Positions 1 to 10,345 of a DNA stretch of 64,000 bases are shown piece by piece. The position numbers were made by a program, and so were the translations under genes. Origin of the DNA: Phlebiopsis flavidoalba (lineage: Eukaryota > Basidiomycota > Agaricomycetes > Polyporales > Phanerochaetaceae). Where the stretch lies: assembly GCA_035772785.1 (NCBI GenBank), contig JAOCPU010000078.1:1-64000 (forward strand), written 5' to 3'. The notes under the pieces were generated by a model. That model saw only the letters and a program-made list of their open reading frames with translations, did not search any database and had not been told where the DNA came from. How positions within the stretch are numbered: the first letter of the stretch is position 1; each line of letters starts with the position of its first letter.

Positions 1-891
1 ACCCTAATTGTAATTCTCACTGACACAAGTGTAAACTGATTTGACTTTCTTCTAGCCATTCCCTGGGCAACATACTTGCAATTGCTGCAATGCCCTATAA
101 CCCATGGCCAGAAGAGATCCAGCTAGCCAGGGTAGCGGCTCAGAGATTTCACATGCGGAAAGTCAAGACAAGCCCACAGAGTGTGTCTTACATTTTTTTC
201 CCTCTTAATGTTTCTTACACGTGTGCCTAGGGTTGGAGCGTCGAGGTGACTACATGCACTTCTGCCCGCGGCCTGCCTGTAGCACATGGTTCCAACGAAA
301 GCTGCCTCATTGAGCCCATCCGCGAGGACAACTTTATTGCATCCCCCGACGTCCGAACGCCTTGCTGTTGATCCAGACCGCAGCCAAGCCGTGCCCCGCA
401 GCTTGCAAAGTATGCATATGAGAAGGCCAAGCGCGAGGAAAGATGTCGCATGAGGATGGACCGCAGACTCTGTCTGGCATCCTATCTGCATTCGAGTACT
501 TTGTTCATCCTCAGCGCAAGCTTCCGGACTCGCTCATTACAGTCGCGGCGATGCCGATCGTGCGACGCGCGGCGGGTGAGGGCACGTTCAGTGTTCAGGG
601 CAACGTTCGCGGACGTGGGTCCTTGCGCGACGGTTCGTCTACCAGGCCCTTGACGGCTGGCACGATGATTTCAAACGTCTCACGAATTGGCTCGACGACA
701 GCTGGTACGACGGCGCCTGCGACAGGGATGTGGAAAACCACGTGTGGCGATTCTTGAATAGTGTGCGCATTTTAGCCAGCCCACGAACGGAGTATTGGGA
801 TGAGCTCGTGCAAAAGCTCGAAGTGCATGTTAATCGACCCGTGCTGCATTGTCCTCATTGCACGAAAGACAATCTTCCAGTCGCTATTTGA
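1..891 (+). CDS. 3' part of a BAH/PHD-like zinc-knuckle chromatin protein (5' end outside window)
   Basis: Last exons of a gene entering from the left edge. An exon opens after a tctag acceptor at 55 and reads SLGNILAIAAMPYNPWPEE. It ends at a gtgtgt donor at 181. The next exon starts at 231 with GDYMHFCPRPACSTWFQRK, a Cys-containing zinc-knuckle segment. Further on come AAMPIVR and FVYQALDGWHDDFKRL, and the last residues LHCPHCTKDNLPVAI hold a CxxC pair before TGA 889-891. This order (CPRPxC knuckle, 'xPIVRG' stretch, helical segment, terminal CPxC) is the one I know from agaricomycete proteins annotated as BAH-domain proteins; the BAH domain itself would lie upstream, outside the window. 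The frame breaks near 330 and 570, probably sequence errors. Converges with the nucleoporin gene, 280 bp between stops. Confidence 0.55.
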
Positions 892-1170
892 GCCTTCTTC
901 CCTTCATCACTTTCCTTGATTATTTCTCATAGTATCTTGGATAATTACACTCATGAATAATCTTCCTTGCATGTTTCTTCTTGGTTTCTTCCTTCTTGAA
1001 TAGCGTAATAAACGAATATCGTAATGAGTCGTACTAATGACTGCCAAGTTTGGTCTACCCCACTTATGTAACGATGTTTGGTGTCGACGATATTTGTGTG
1101 GCATGACAACGAGTGTATGAAATTCACGAGAGAACAGCACAAACAAAACAAGCCAAATAGGCTACAGTGA

Positions 1171-3316
1171 TTAGTGAATCAGACTACTACGCAGTGCGAT
1201 AGCAGAGCCCGACAGCGCATCGGGCTCTTCCTCCTTGGCCGGCACCCCGAGAATTACACCCAAATCCTTCATTTCTTTCTGCAGCAAGTTCGTAACATGC
1301 GCCAGGCCAGCCTGCTCCTCCGCCAGGACCTATGGTCATAGATTAACAACACGGACCTGGCGAGTCCGAACATAAGCGCACGCACCTGCGCAATCCGCGC
1401 GAGACCGTCCTCATCCACTACCGCCCACTCCACCGCGCCGCTCTGGCGGTCGCCTTCTCTCGCCGCACGTACGGCGTCCACGAGCGCCCACATTTTCGTT
1501 GAGTTTGCCCCGCATCTTGCCCATGGGCCGCCCGGACGGCGGACCTCTTCATCGATATCCTCAAGCGCTGCACGGAGCGCTTCCTCCTCTGGCCGTATTG
1601 AGGACGAGCGGAGCGCGGGCACGAGCAGGTGCAGGTGCTGCAAACGATGCGCAGCACGCGGTGCGTCAGTTGCGTCTGAAGCGCCTGAGCACGGCGTAGT
1701 CGTGAGGTGTTCGTCACTTGGTGGCGTTGCGAAAGCGCTTCAAGACGCGTCTTGAGTTCCTAGAAGGTGCGATATTACGATAAATGAGATGGACAAGAAG
1801 TGGCCATGAGAGAACAATGTTGACCTTGAGTTTCTCCTGGTGTTCCGCCGCTTGCTTTGTCTGTGCGTCTACACGTTGCTGAAGGGTCGTCGAACCCTAC
1901 CGCCAGCACAGGTACCATACCAAGTGATGCTATAAGCTGCAGTAAGAAGATGCTTTGGGGGAACAGGTGCCGCTCATACCAGCTCGGGTCGGGGTTGTCC
2001 CGCACAGCTTTTTGCCATAGAGCGTCATTCGTAGCATTGGTCGGACGCCCGTACAGATGAACTTGAGAAGGGTCCACACAAGATTATAGAAGTAATGCTA
2101 CTTGAAATTTGAGACGTTATAACCACAATGAGGAGAACGGACGAACCTGGAAGCGGCACTGTGGCGAACTGGGATCCCAGGCCTGTTTAACTCCTTCGAT
2201 ACGCTGTACAAGAGCTTGGAACTGGGCTTGAGGGTCTTGTTGATGTTGCAGAGGTACAACAGTTCCTCGCGTCGGAAGCAGACTGCTTCCTAGACTGGGC
2301 GGTCCTAGGGACGAAACCCCGAGCGTACTCGTCCCAAACAGATTACTGCTCGGGGCGGTAGATTGGCTCAAGCTCCCAAACAGTGGGTTTTGCTGTTGCT
2401 GTGATGGCTGAGCAGGCTGGCCGAACAGAGTAGTACTCTGCCCAGGTTGCGTTTGAGACTGCGTCGTCGACTGACCGAAAAGTGAGCCCTGTGTAGGTTG
2501 GGAAATGGGTTGACCAAATAGCGAGGTCGCGGGCTTGGCTTGAGTAGAGCCAAATAAGGAGTTCTGAGCAGGTTGTGCCGTGTTACCGAAGAGACTCGGT
2601 GTAGTATTTGCTGTAAGCGCATCATCAGCATACAACTATGCTAGCACTGCTCATCACTTGCCTCCGGTAGTCGACGTATTTCGTGGTATTCCCAAACAGG
2701 CCACTGGATGTCCCCTGCTGATTCGACGTGTTCCCAAACAGCCCGCCCCCTGTAGCACCCACCGGGCGGCTCCTGCAGTGTTGGTCGTAGCAGTGTTTCC
2801 AAAGAGGCCGCCGCTGGTTGTAGTTGTGGAGGGTTGCGTGTTCTGGGCCGTACTTCCAAACAGCCCTCCTGCTGTGTTGTTCTGCTGGGCGGGTGCAGTT
2901 CCAAAGAGACCTCCGGTAGGGGCATTATTCGCAGGTGTTGTGGTACTCGCGGTGGTTCCGAAAAGGCCACCACCAGGAGTCGGTTGCGTCTGTTGGTGGT
3001 GGGTGGTGCTGCCAAAGAGGGTTGAGAGCACCGGCAGTTGGCTGCTGTGCGGTATTCGCAGCTGTGTTCGTATTGCCAAAACAAACCGCCTGCGCCAGTG
3101 TTTTGCGTTGTTGGTGGGCCTCCAAATAATGATGTGCCGGGAGTACCTTGTTGGGCATTGGCAGTCGTAGAAGGGGTCTGACCAAAGCCTCCAAACAGTC
3201 CCCCGCCTGCCGCCGGCTGTTGTTGTTGCTGTTGTGGCTGTTGTTGTTGCTGACTGGTCGACGACGCGCCGAAGCCGCCACTGTTTGTACTGGTTGTTTC
3301 CGAAGGACCCAAACAT
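1171..3316 (-). CDS. NUP57: FG nucleoporin Nup54/Nup57
   Basis: Central-channel nucleoporin of the Nup62-Nup58-Nup54 subcomplex. The start (MFGSFGNNQ, ATG complement 3314-3316) leads into a Gln-rich stretch and at least ten GLFG/SLFG repeats (3290-2340) separated by T/Q/N-rich linkers. The alpha-helical half follows: VQRIEGVKQAWDP, SSPQCRFQ, then after an intron HYFYNLVDPSQVHLYGRP, the most diagnostic Nup54 motif, and MVPVLAVGFDDLQQRVDAQ. A coiled coil ends at EEQAGLAHVTNLLQKEMKDL before TAA 1171-1173. The FG part switches frame several times although the repeat pattern runs on across the switches, so I read these as base errors, not loss of the gene. Several introns of about 50-90 bp. Its stop faces the stop of the BAH-like gene. 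Confidence 0.88.
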
Positions 3317-3781
3317 GGTCAAAAAAGAGGTCTCGGAGTCGTGTCACGAGATATTTGTGATCTATGATAGGTGGATTTGCGCGTATAGGGATGAGAGTTG
3401 GAGCCTCGGAGGAATCAATGAAACGAAGTACAGACCAAAGTCGCGCTCGCGGAACTTGCAGTCTTGCACGCGTCTCGACCTCAGAGCACGTGACAAAGGG
3501 ACAAACATCACGGCGGTTCGCTAGTTTCAAGCTAGTTTACCAATAAGTCACAAACCACGTATCGCACGAATCGAACTGGTCATCGAAACCAGCCATTATC
3601 CTTTTTCTTCATAATTCTCTCACGACGTATCTCAATCGAGAAACTGTTGGCCAGCCTTAATTCGTGGTATGTAGCGAGCAATGTGTAGTGATCGATGCGA
3701 GAGTTGCGGTATATTTACATGTGTGCGTTTTCAAGTCCGTTGAGCAAAGATGATGACCGTGGCGAAACTCCCATCGGTCTC
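3317..3781. other. Intergenic stretch between nucleoporin start and REEP stop
   Basis: About 465 bp holding the promoter side of the nucleoporin gene and the 3' flank of the REEP-like gene. Only short open frames, no family recognised. Confidence 0.6.
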
Positions 3782-4890
3782 CTAGTCCGTTTTCACTCTC
3801 TCGTATCCCTTAGGATTACCTCCCCATCCAAACCAACTACCCCCGTTATTTGGAGCGGGTCTATCGGAAACCGGAGACATCAGTCCTTCGCTCTCCAGAT
3901 CGCTTGGAACCTCTACCTCCTCGAATCTTCCGCTCCCACTTCCTGGACGCAGAGAGGAAGATGACGAATTCTCGAGTGACCTTCCTCCGGACGTGGTGGG
4001 AGGATCACGGCGTCGTCGACGTCGTAACCCTGAAGCTCCGGGTGTGATGACAATGCCGCCAGCTCTGCCTCAAGCTGCCTGCGGCGGTCAATCACAGACT
4101 GCGTAGAACTGAGACGGCTAGGCCCCGCCGGCGGGGGGTCTCCATCGCCTGTGCACTCGCCTGTGCACTCGTCTGTGCCGTCGCCTGTGCCTGTCTGAGG
4201 AAGCCTGCGCCCGCGACCATGACGGTCGGCCCGAAATTACGCCAAAAGGTCTGCGCAAGCTGCGCAGGACCTGAGATAGGGTCCGACAGCGTTGGAGGGG
4301 CACCCGAGTTTACGGCAGCTTCACTCGTAATGCCACCCTCGTCTAGCGCGTTGGGCGCCGTTTCGCCGCTGGGTGCTTGGCCCATGGATGTCGCAACATG
4401 GCTCCAGGCCGAGCGAATGAGGCGTTGAAGGTAGTTGTAAAGGTACGTCTTGAGCTGGACGAGAGCCGAGTCGATCTCCTTCTCATGTGCGGAGAAGAAC
4501 GGTTGGAGGTACGTTGTATACACGTACGATGACCCGCGGTCTGAGGTAAAGCAAGCCATAGCAAAAAGAATGCCTTGATCCAGTGATAGAACGGGATCCT
4601 GTTATAAATTATTGTTAAGTTGACGAAAGATTGCGCGACACAGAACTCACCAAGATATGAAACCATTCTGCTACATATTCAATTGTGACGATGCAACCGA
4701 GAACACTCCAGTACATGAGCCATCTTTCTATAGCTCGTCTTCAGAGGCAGGTCTTTGTGAAAGGGTCTTGTATGACGCGTAGCCGGGATACAAAAACGCG
4801 ATAATAGCACTGTGAAACTTTCAGAATCATGCAGCAGAGCAAAGTGAAATAGACAAACCTAGCAAGGCGGAATAAAAGGGATAGGATCAT
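3782..4890 (-). CDS. TB2/DP1/HVA22 (REEP/Yop1-like) ER membrane-shaping protein
   Basis: Reticulon-like hairpin protein that shapes ER tubules. Spliced reading starts MILSLLFRLAR (ATG complement 4888-4890) and continues FHSAIIAFLYPGYASYKTL, PASEDEL, RWLMYWSVLGCIVTIEYVAE, IPFYHWIKAFFLLWLALPQT and SSYVYTTYLQPFFSAHEKEI. This is the canonical family order: YPxYxSYKAL, WLxYW, FYxxKxxFLLWLxLPQT, YxxxLxPFxxxHExEID. The tail is fungal-specific: an Ala/Gln-rich repeat near 4140-4200 and an end reading SWFGWGGNPKGYERVKTD before TAG 3782-3784. Three single or double base changes (near 4550, 4665 and 4725) must be allowed to keep frame. Introns: about 48 bp before FHSAI and 53 bp before IPFYHW. Divergent from the cyclophilin gene. 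Confidence 0.85.
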
Positions 4891-5247
4891 GTTGTGGCAG
4901 CAAGCAACAGCGGTGAAAAACAGCCTGTGCGTGCGGAAGTGATCGCGCCTAGAGGCAATTGACGCCCTTTGGTTACAGCGCGCTGGTATCAATGATAATA
5001 TTGACTGAATCAGAGATATCATCAGCACTCACTGACCGCATAAGCTAAGTCTGTCGCAGCGATCACTGCGTCTACTTACTTCAGTAAGCACGTTTTGATC
5101 AATGCATCACCCGCTAAAGAGCCGTTCAGCTCGCGCCTCGAGAGGAACCTTCTCGTAACTTCGAGCGGCGGCATCTACGCTCGCTTTAAAAGCCATGCCT
5201 ACTATAATCTCTACTGCGAGAATCCTCGCGTATTCGAACGAATCACC
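4891..5247. promoter_or_regulatory. Divergent promoter region, REEP-like gene / cyclophilin-40
   Basis: 357 bp between two start codons on opposite strands, so it must hold both promoters. A TTTAAAAG box lies about 60 bp before the cyclophilin ATG. No other motif is clear. Confidence 0.5.
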
Positions 5248-6715
5248 ATGTCGACACAACGCCCGTTAACCTACTTCGATATCACTATCGGTGGCAGACC
5301 CATAGGACGAGTCGTCTTCCAACTATACAGCGATATAGTTCCCAAGACCGCCGAGAACTTCCGTTCGTCTTTTGTATTTGCTCGCCATTCTGCAGCTGCT
5401 GACGAAGCAGTGCATAGGCGCACTATGTACGGGAGAGAAGGGGGTCGGGCAGTCGGGCAAGAAGTTGACCTACGAGGGAAGCAACTTTCACCGTGTAATT
5501 AAAGGGTAATGTTTGACATTCTCGTGTCTTGCGCTTCAATTGCTGATGAAAATGCTCCCTCCAGTTTCATGATTCAAGGTGGTGACTTCACAATGGGTGA
5601 TGGACGAGGCGGGAGAGTCGATCTACGGCGAGAAATTTGAGGATGAGAACTTCGAAGTCAAGCACACGAAGCCGTTCTTGCTTTCCATGGTAAGCAAATG
5701 GTCCTGAGCGTGGTGCTCATATCAGCGGCTGATTTCTTTGCAGGCCAATGCTGGACCTGGAACCAACGGCTCGCAATTTTTCGTGACTGCCGGTCCCACC
5801 CCACATCTTGACGGTAAGCACGTCGTCTTCGGAGAAGTTATCCGGGGGAAGTCAATAGGTTCGTGCGTCATGGAAAGAGTACGAAGCGTGTCATGCTGAC
5901 ACATCCGTTGGTAGTACGCACGGTCGAGAACCACCCCACGTCTTCTGGGGATGTCCCGACAGAAACCTTGTACCATCGCCGCCTGCGGCCAGCTAGACCG
6001 TCGGACCGTCGCTCGAAAACAGCAGCAAGTGCAGATGGAGACTCATACGAAGACTACCCCGAAGACCAAGATGCGCTGCCTGAGGGCGATGTTCAGGAGA
6101 AGCCCGAAGTCGCCCTTCGCATTGCGCGTGAAATCAGAGAAGTAGGTAACAAGCTCTTCAAGGAGGGTAAAACCGAGCAAGCCTTGAGCAAGTATCAAAG
6201 TACGTCCAATGTGTGTTACCATTGACTTTTGGCGATACTCAATTGTCACCGAACTGCAGAGGCAATCACGCTATCTGGATGTTTCATCCTGTGCTTCCGG
6301 AAGATGCGACGCCGGAACTGAAAGATTCGTATATGACGCGCTTCTTGCTCCGCTTCTCCTGAACTCTGCCCTTGCGGCAGTCAGGACTGGTCAGGCGAAA
6401 GTCGCAATCGACAGTGCCACTCGCGCTCTGGACCGTCTCGAGCTGAACAACGCGGACAAGGGTAACGCCAATGCTATATACTGCCTCGGTCACGTTCGCT
6501 GATAGCGTAATGCCTTACAGCCAAAGCGCTCTATCGAAGGTCGCTCGGACATAGTGCCCAAAAGGACGACGACGATGCCGAAAGAGATCTCGTCCAAGCG
6601 CATGAACTCGTTAGAGAAGATGCGGCAATTACGGCTGAACTTGAAAAGGTCCGCGCACGCAAGAAAGAGAAGCGGGACAAGGAGAAGAAGGCTTTCAAGA
6701 AAATGTTTCGCGTAG
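5248..6715 (+). CDS. CPR6: Cyclophilin-40 type peptidyl-prolyl isomerase (PPIase + TPR), Hsp90 co-chaperone
   Basis: Proline cis-trans isomerase that binds Hsp90 through its TPR half. Starts [18 protein letters not shown] (ATG 5248). Intron 1 is 5363-5417 ([11 protein letters not shown]). PPIase motifs: [37 protein letters not shown] and KHVVFGEVI, with the active-site Arg and the FFVT core present. After [13 protein letters not shown] and IAACGQLD comes an acidic linker and the TPRs: [40 protein letters not shown] and [33 protein letters not shown] tail ends at TAG 6713-6715. Length fits the 370-residue family. One extra base each near 5610, 5972 and 6710 breaks the literal frame. CPR6/CPR7 orthology cannot be settled from this alone. 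Confidence 0.88.
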
Positions 6716-9658
6716 ACGGCCCGAGAATAAGTGACGCACAATTTACCAAGAACTTGTACTATATCGATTTCATTATGAATGCCACGGGCAATGGCAGTCA
6801 CACAGACCGCTCGTTCAGTCAATTTTATTCTTTGTGAACCTTTGAGTACCCAAACTGCGATTAAGTTTACGTCTCGCCTTAATAGACACGTAAATGAATG
6901 CTCATCACCTGTAGACTGGCTCCCCGGCGTTGCCGGTGTGACCGACATTCCGTATTATAGCGGCGATGTTACCGAAGATAGTTTTCCGATACCATATTCT
7001 ATACTACGAAGGGCGACCTGTCCGATTTCCTGTCAGTTTCGTTTCTAAATTAGTATTCCCTTGAGCGCGTTTACAACAAACGTAAAAACCGAACACTATC
7101 GGGAGTTGGTCGGGAGGCTTCAATTTCAAGCTCACCGGAATACACCGAGTATGGATACCATCTGTGGACCCTGCGACCGCGCAAAGAAGAGCTCCACTGC
7201 TCTACTTTATCTGATCGGCTTGTGACTTTGCTGAGAAGATTAGTAGAAGTAAGTAATTGTTTGAGTCACCCTGGTCGAGGTCAGGTCAACGGAGGACCTC
7301 GCTGGCATGCTACTTGTATCCTCAACGGGCAGTATTGAAAACCTCTGAATTAACTAATAGGATAGTAATTATTGGACGCGGATTTTTTAGAGATCATCTC
7401 CGGGCATGATGGGAGCAACAGGCCATTTGTCACGGCAACAAGTCGAATTTGACTAGTAGGTGTCGAGCTTGATTTTCCGAGCATTTCAAGCAATCTGGTC
7501 TCCCTAACTTGTGATACGTACAAGGCTGTCGAGTAAGGCGCATATAGAATGTGAGAACCAATTGAAAACTCAAAGAAAAAGACCACATCGTTCTTTTCCT
7601 TGTTCTGTGGCCACTACATGCGAACTTCACTCACGAATAGGAGGGACCCAGAGACCAGGGACCGAGAGCCAGAATTCTTCTTGGATAATTGCCATATTGG
7701 GATTCTCGGTAAGTTCCGAAATCCGTCTTGGACTTTCAACCGCCCTCAGTCCACCCGTGTGTCCCGTCGGTCTCGCTTCATGTCATGAAGGCTACGCACA
7801 CATTAGGCCTGGTGATTGGTATTTTGCATCGCTCCTTTCGTCCGTAACTACCAGCTATCTCCGATCCGACTATGAATGATCATGCTCTCGACGCTTATAT
7901 TTTGCCAACAATAACCTACTAGTCCGGAAAAGACACTGTAGGAGCCAGCCCCCCATCGACTCTCAAAACATCCATTAAACCTCCGTCGCCACGTATCAGT
8001 GGGCGCGCCCTTCACTGTGCACAGCTGATAATGATCCGGCTATAGAACTCTGCATCACGAGTGTGTTGGACTCTTTGGACGCAGTTAGTAATCACGTCGT
8101 GGCGAGCAAACTGGTAGTGTTTACCGGCATGACAGAAGGGCAATTTTCTTTCAAGATTGATCCCCGGTGCACTGCGCTAACTCGATGAAATCAATATCTA
8201 CGAGCCATCCCACAACTGGTTTAATACTCACGTCATGCACACAGTTCTAACCATCCTTCGATTACCCCGAAAAAGTTTGGTCTATTTAGAAAGTTGAGCC
8301 TACCTCTCGGGCTCGAACTTCAAGATCAAGACTTGCTTACTATTAAGCACATCTCATTGTGGGCCTTTGCTGAGAGGATAATGATCCTGTTCGCCACGTA
8401 TCCCAAATCTCCGTTCAAGCTGGCGACATGTAACCGTCTCACTCCCACGTTCCCCCATCTGACGATGACCATGTGAGCATGCGGACCCCGCAACCGCAGC
8501 GTACTAGGTTGTGCCAGGTCGAGCGGCGCTGGAGATTGGGATACCATCGCCCGAGATTTGTCTGTTCTAGTTTCAGACTAGCGGAGGCATAGCAACCACC
8601 CGAAGGTTTGCTGTGCCGGCCCCAAACTCCACATTCAAATTCATACACTGTACGGATCTATGAACCGGCGGGAGACGACATCCGATCACGTCCACAGCGG
8701 CGTAGGTGAGCAGTCAGATTTCACTTCCGGACTCGGGTGCCCTCTAAGAGCTTCTCGTATAGTGGTATCCATCGAGCTGCAGAAAGCATGCGGTGCGTAA
8801 AGCTACCATGCGCGTTAAGCCGAGCCCACACGTGTCGCTTGCGCGTGTGCGATGCGCCAAAGGCACACCCACAGATGCATGCCACTCCCGAGCTATAAAC
8901 ATGCGCGCCTTAGGCTGCGCGCTCGCGCTTCCTTCGTAGCGCGCTCTCAAGCTTCAGACTCAGCCCGGCGGGGTAGAGTCCAGACAGGTGCCGACCACGT
9001 CGTGCTGAACTCCACCAAAGGCAAATGCATAGCATCGTTACTGCAGAAGCTTGAGCGGAACATGCAACGCGGTCTCATTCCAGCAGCAACAAGCATAAAC
9101 GAAACTATGCTATCAACGTTTTGTTGCAACAACGGGATCTACAGAAAGCCTTTTTTTCCCCTATTGGACAGAAGACATGGAAACTACGGTGCCGTCGGGT
9201 TGGACAGATTCTGTCCTCCTGAAAAACCAACGGTCAGGGCACTGAGGACGCTTGATCGGATTGGTGGGCCTCACGATTCGGAGACCAGTCGTGGCTAAGG
9301 GAGAGGCGCTGCGACACTTACGTCGATGGTACCCAGCGTGCCGAAGGGACACCGAGCGGTTCCACGCGCCGTGCGCCGTTCTCCTGGATATTAACGCAGC
9401 AGGGCTGGAAAGGCGAGTCAAACAAACACCGTTTCGGCGGCTGACTGAGTGTCGCAGAACAGCTCGTCGACCATGTCGGGACGCAAACTCAGTCAGAATA
9501 CTAGAGCGTTGGGAAGTTGCTTTTGGGCTTCGCAAAGCGGTGTGGTGTCTATGTGGCTTTATATAAGGCGAGACCAACTAATCCAGTCCCAACTAACTAC
9601 ACATCTCTTTTTAATACCTACCGCCCCTTCTCATTTACCCACTTCCATTTATTCATCT
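6716..9658. other. 2.9-kb stretch with no recognisable gene
   Basis: Between the cyclophilin stop and the Zn2Cys6 gene I see only short open frames (under 150 codons) on both strands, none with a family motif, and no clear exon chain, terminal repeats or RNA gene. Base composition is mixed and not RIP-like. It could hold a decayed gene or a long intergenic region. Confidence 0.45.
9560..9567 (+). promoter_or_regulatory. TATA box of the Zn2Cys6 gene
   Basis: TATATAAG, a consensus TATA box, 92 bp upstream of the ATG at 9659. Confidence 0.55.
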
Positions 9659-10242
9659 ATGAAGTTCCACGCAAGTAAGCACTTTTTCCGGGGTCAAATA
9701 GTCTGCAGCAATTGAAACATATACGCGACTTTAGGCGTCCAGTCACGAGAACGTCTACCTCGATAGTGACGGGGAAGAGATTCCTCCCGACGCACTCCCC
9801 CGCCGTACTAACCGATGCTTGTCAATTTTGTCGGGGGGAGGTTGGTCCTGTGTGGGTGCGCCTGAAAAATTAGTGCTTGACATATGATCGGGCGGCAGGC
9901 CGGAAGCTCAAATGTGATGGTTTGAAGCCTTCCTGCACCAACTGTACCAAACGCGGCGTGGGGGGGGGGGCCTTGCGCATATGTACCGGTGTAAGCAACG
10001 TGCCCAACTTCGATACAAGCGCAGGGCTTATGAAATCCCGTTACACATTTGTTACAGGCCGAAGCAGTAAGGACTCTGCTGACTCGTCATCTCTGTTCAC
10101 AGCCGGACATCTTTTGCCACCGCCGAGCAGGCCTCGGCGTGGATCCCAGCCCACATATCCCGTCCCCTCGCTCCGTCATTGTCGGCACAGCGGTGTCTCT
10201 GTCTCGATTCTGTATCTAATACCTCTGCCTGTATCTATATAG
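9659..10242 (+). CDS. Small Zn2Cys6 (Gal4-type) DNA-binding protein
   Basis: Fungal binuclear zinc-cluster regulator. First exon MKFHA (ATG 9659) with a gtaagc donor. The next segment reads SSHENVYLDSDGEEIPPDA, then the zinc cluster: CLT, RKLKCDGLKPSCTNCTKRGV, and CAYVP before a gtaagc donor near 9990. The first CxxC of the cluster is damaged (second Cys not readable), and an 11-base G run at 9960-9970 sits inside the cluster, so base errors are likely. The last exon, after an acag acceptor near 10060, is Ser/Pro-rich and ends at 10242. The protein would be only about 150 residues and lacks the usual middle homology region. It may be a small regulator or a truncated copy. Convergent with the 5-phosphatase gene, 103 bp between stops. 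Confidence 0.55.
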
Positions 10243-10345
10243 TCTCAGTCTACACTACACCGTTATTATTACCATAAAATGCAGTTTGTGCACAGTAAGA
10301 CTGAGAGAGGACGCGCCAATACAGAGCCCGGCGGCGGAGAAGATA

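Noticed and set aside
2580..3170. 196-codon plus-strand open frame rich in Pro, Val and Arg
   Set aside because: Exact antisense of the GLFG repeats of the nucleoporin.
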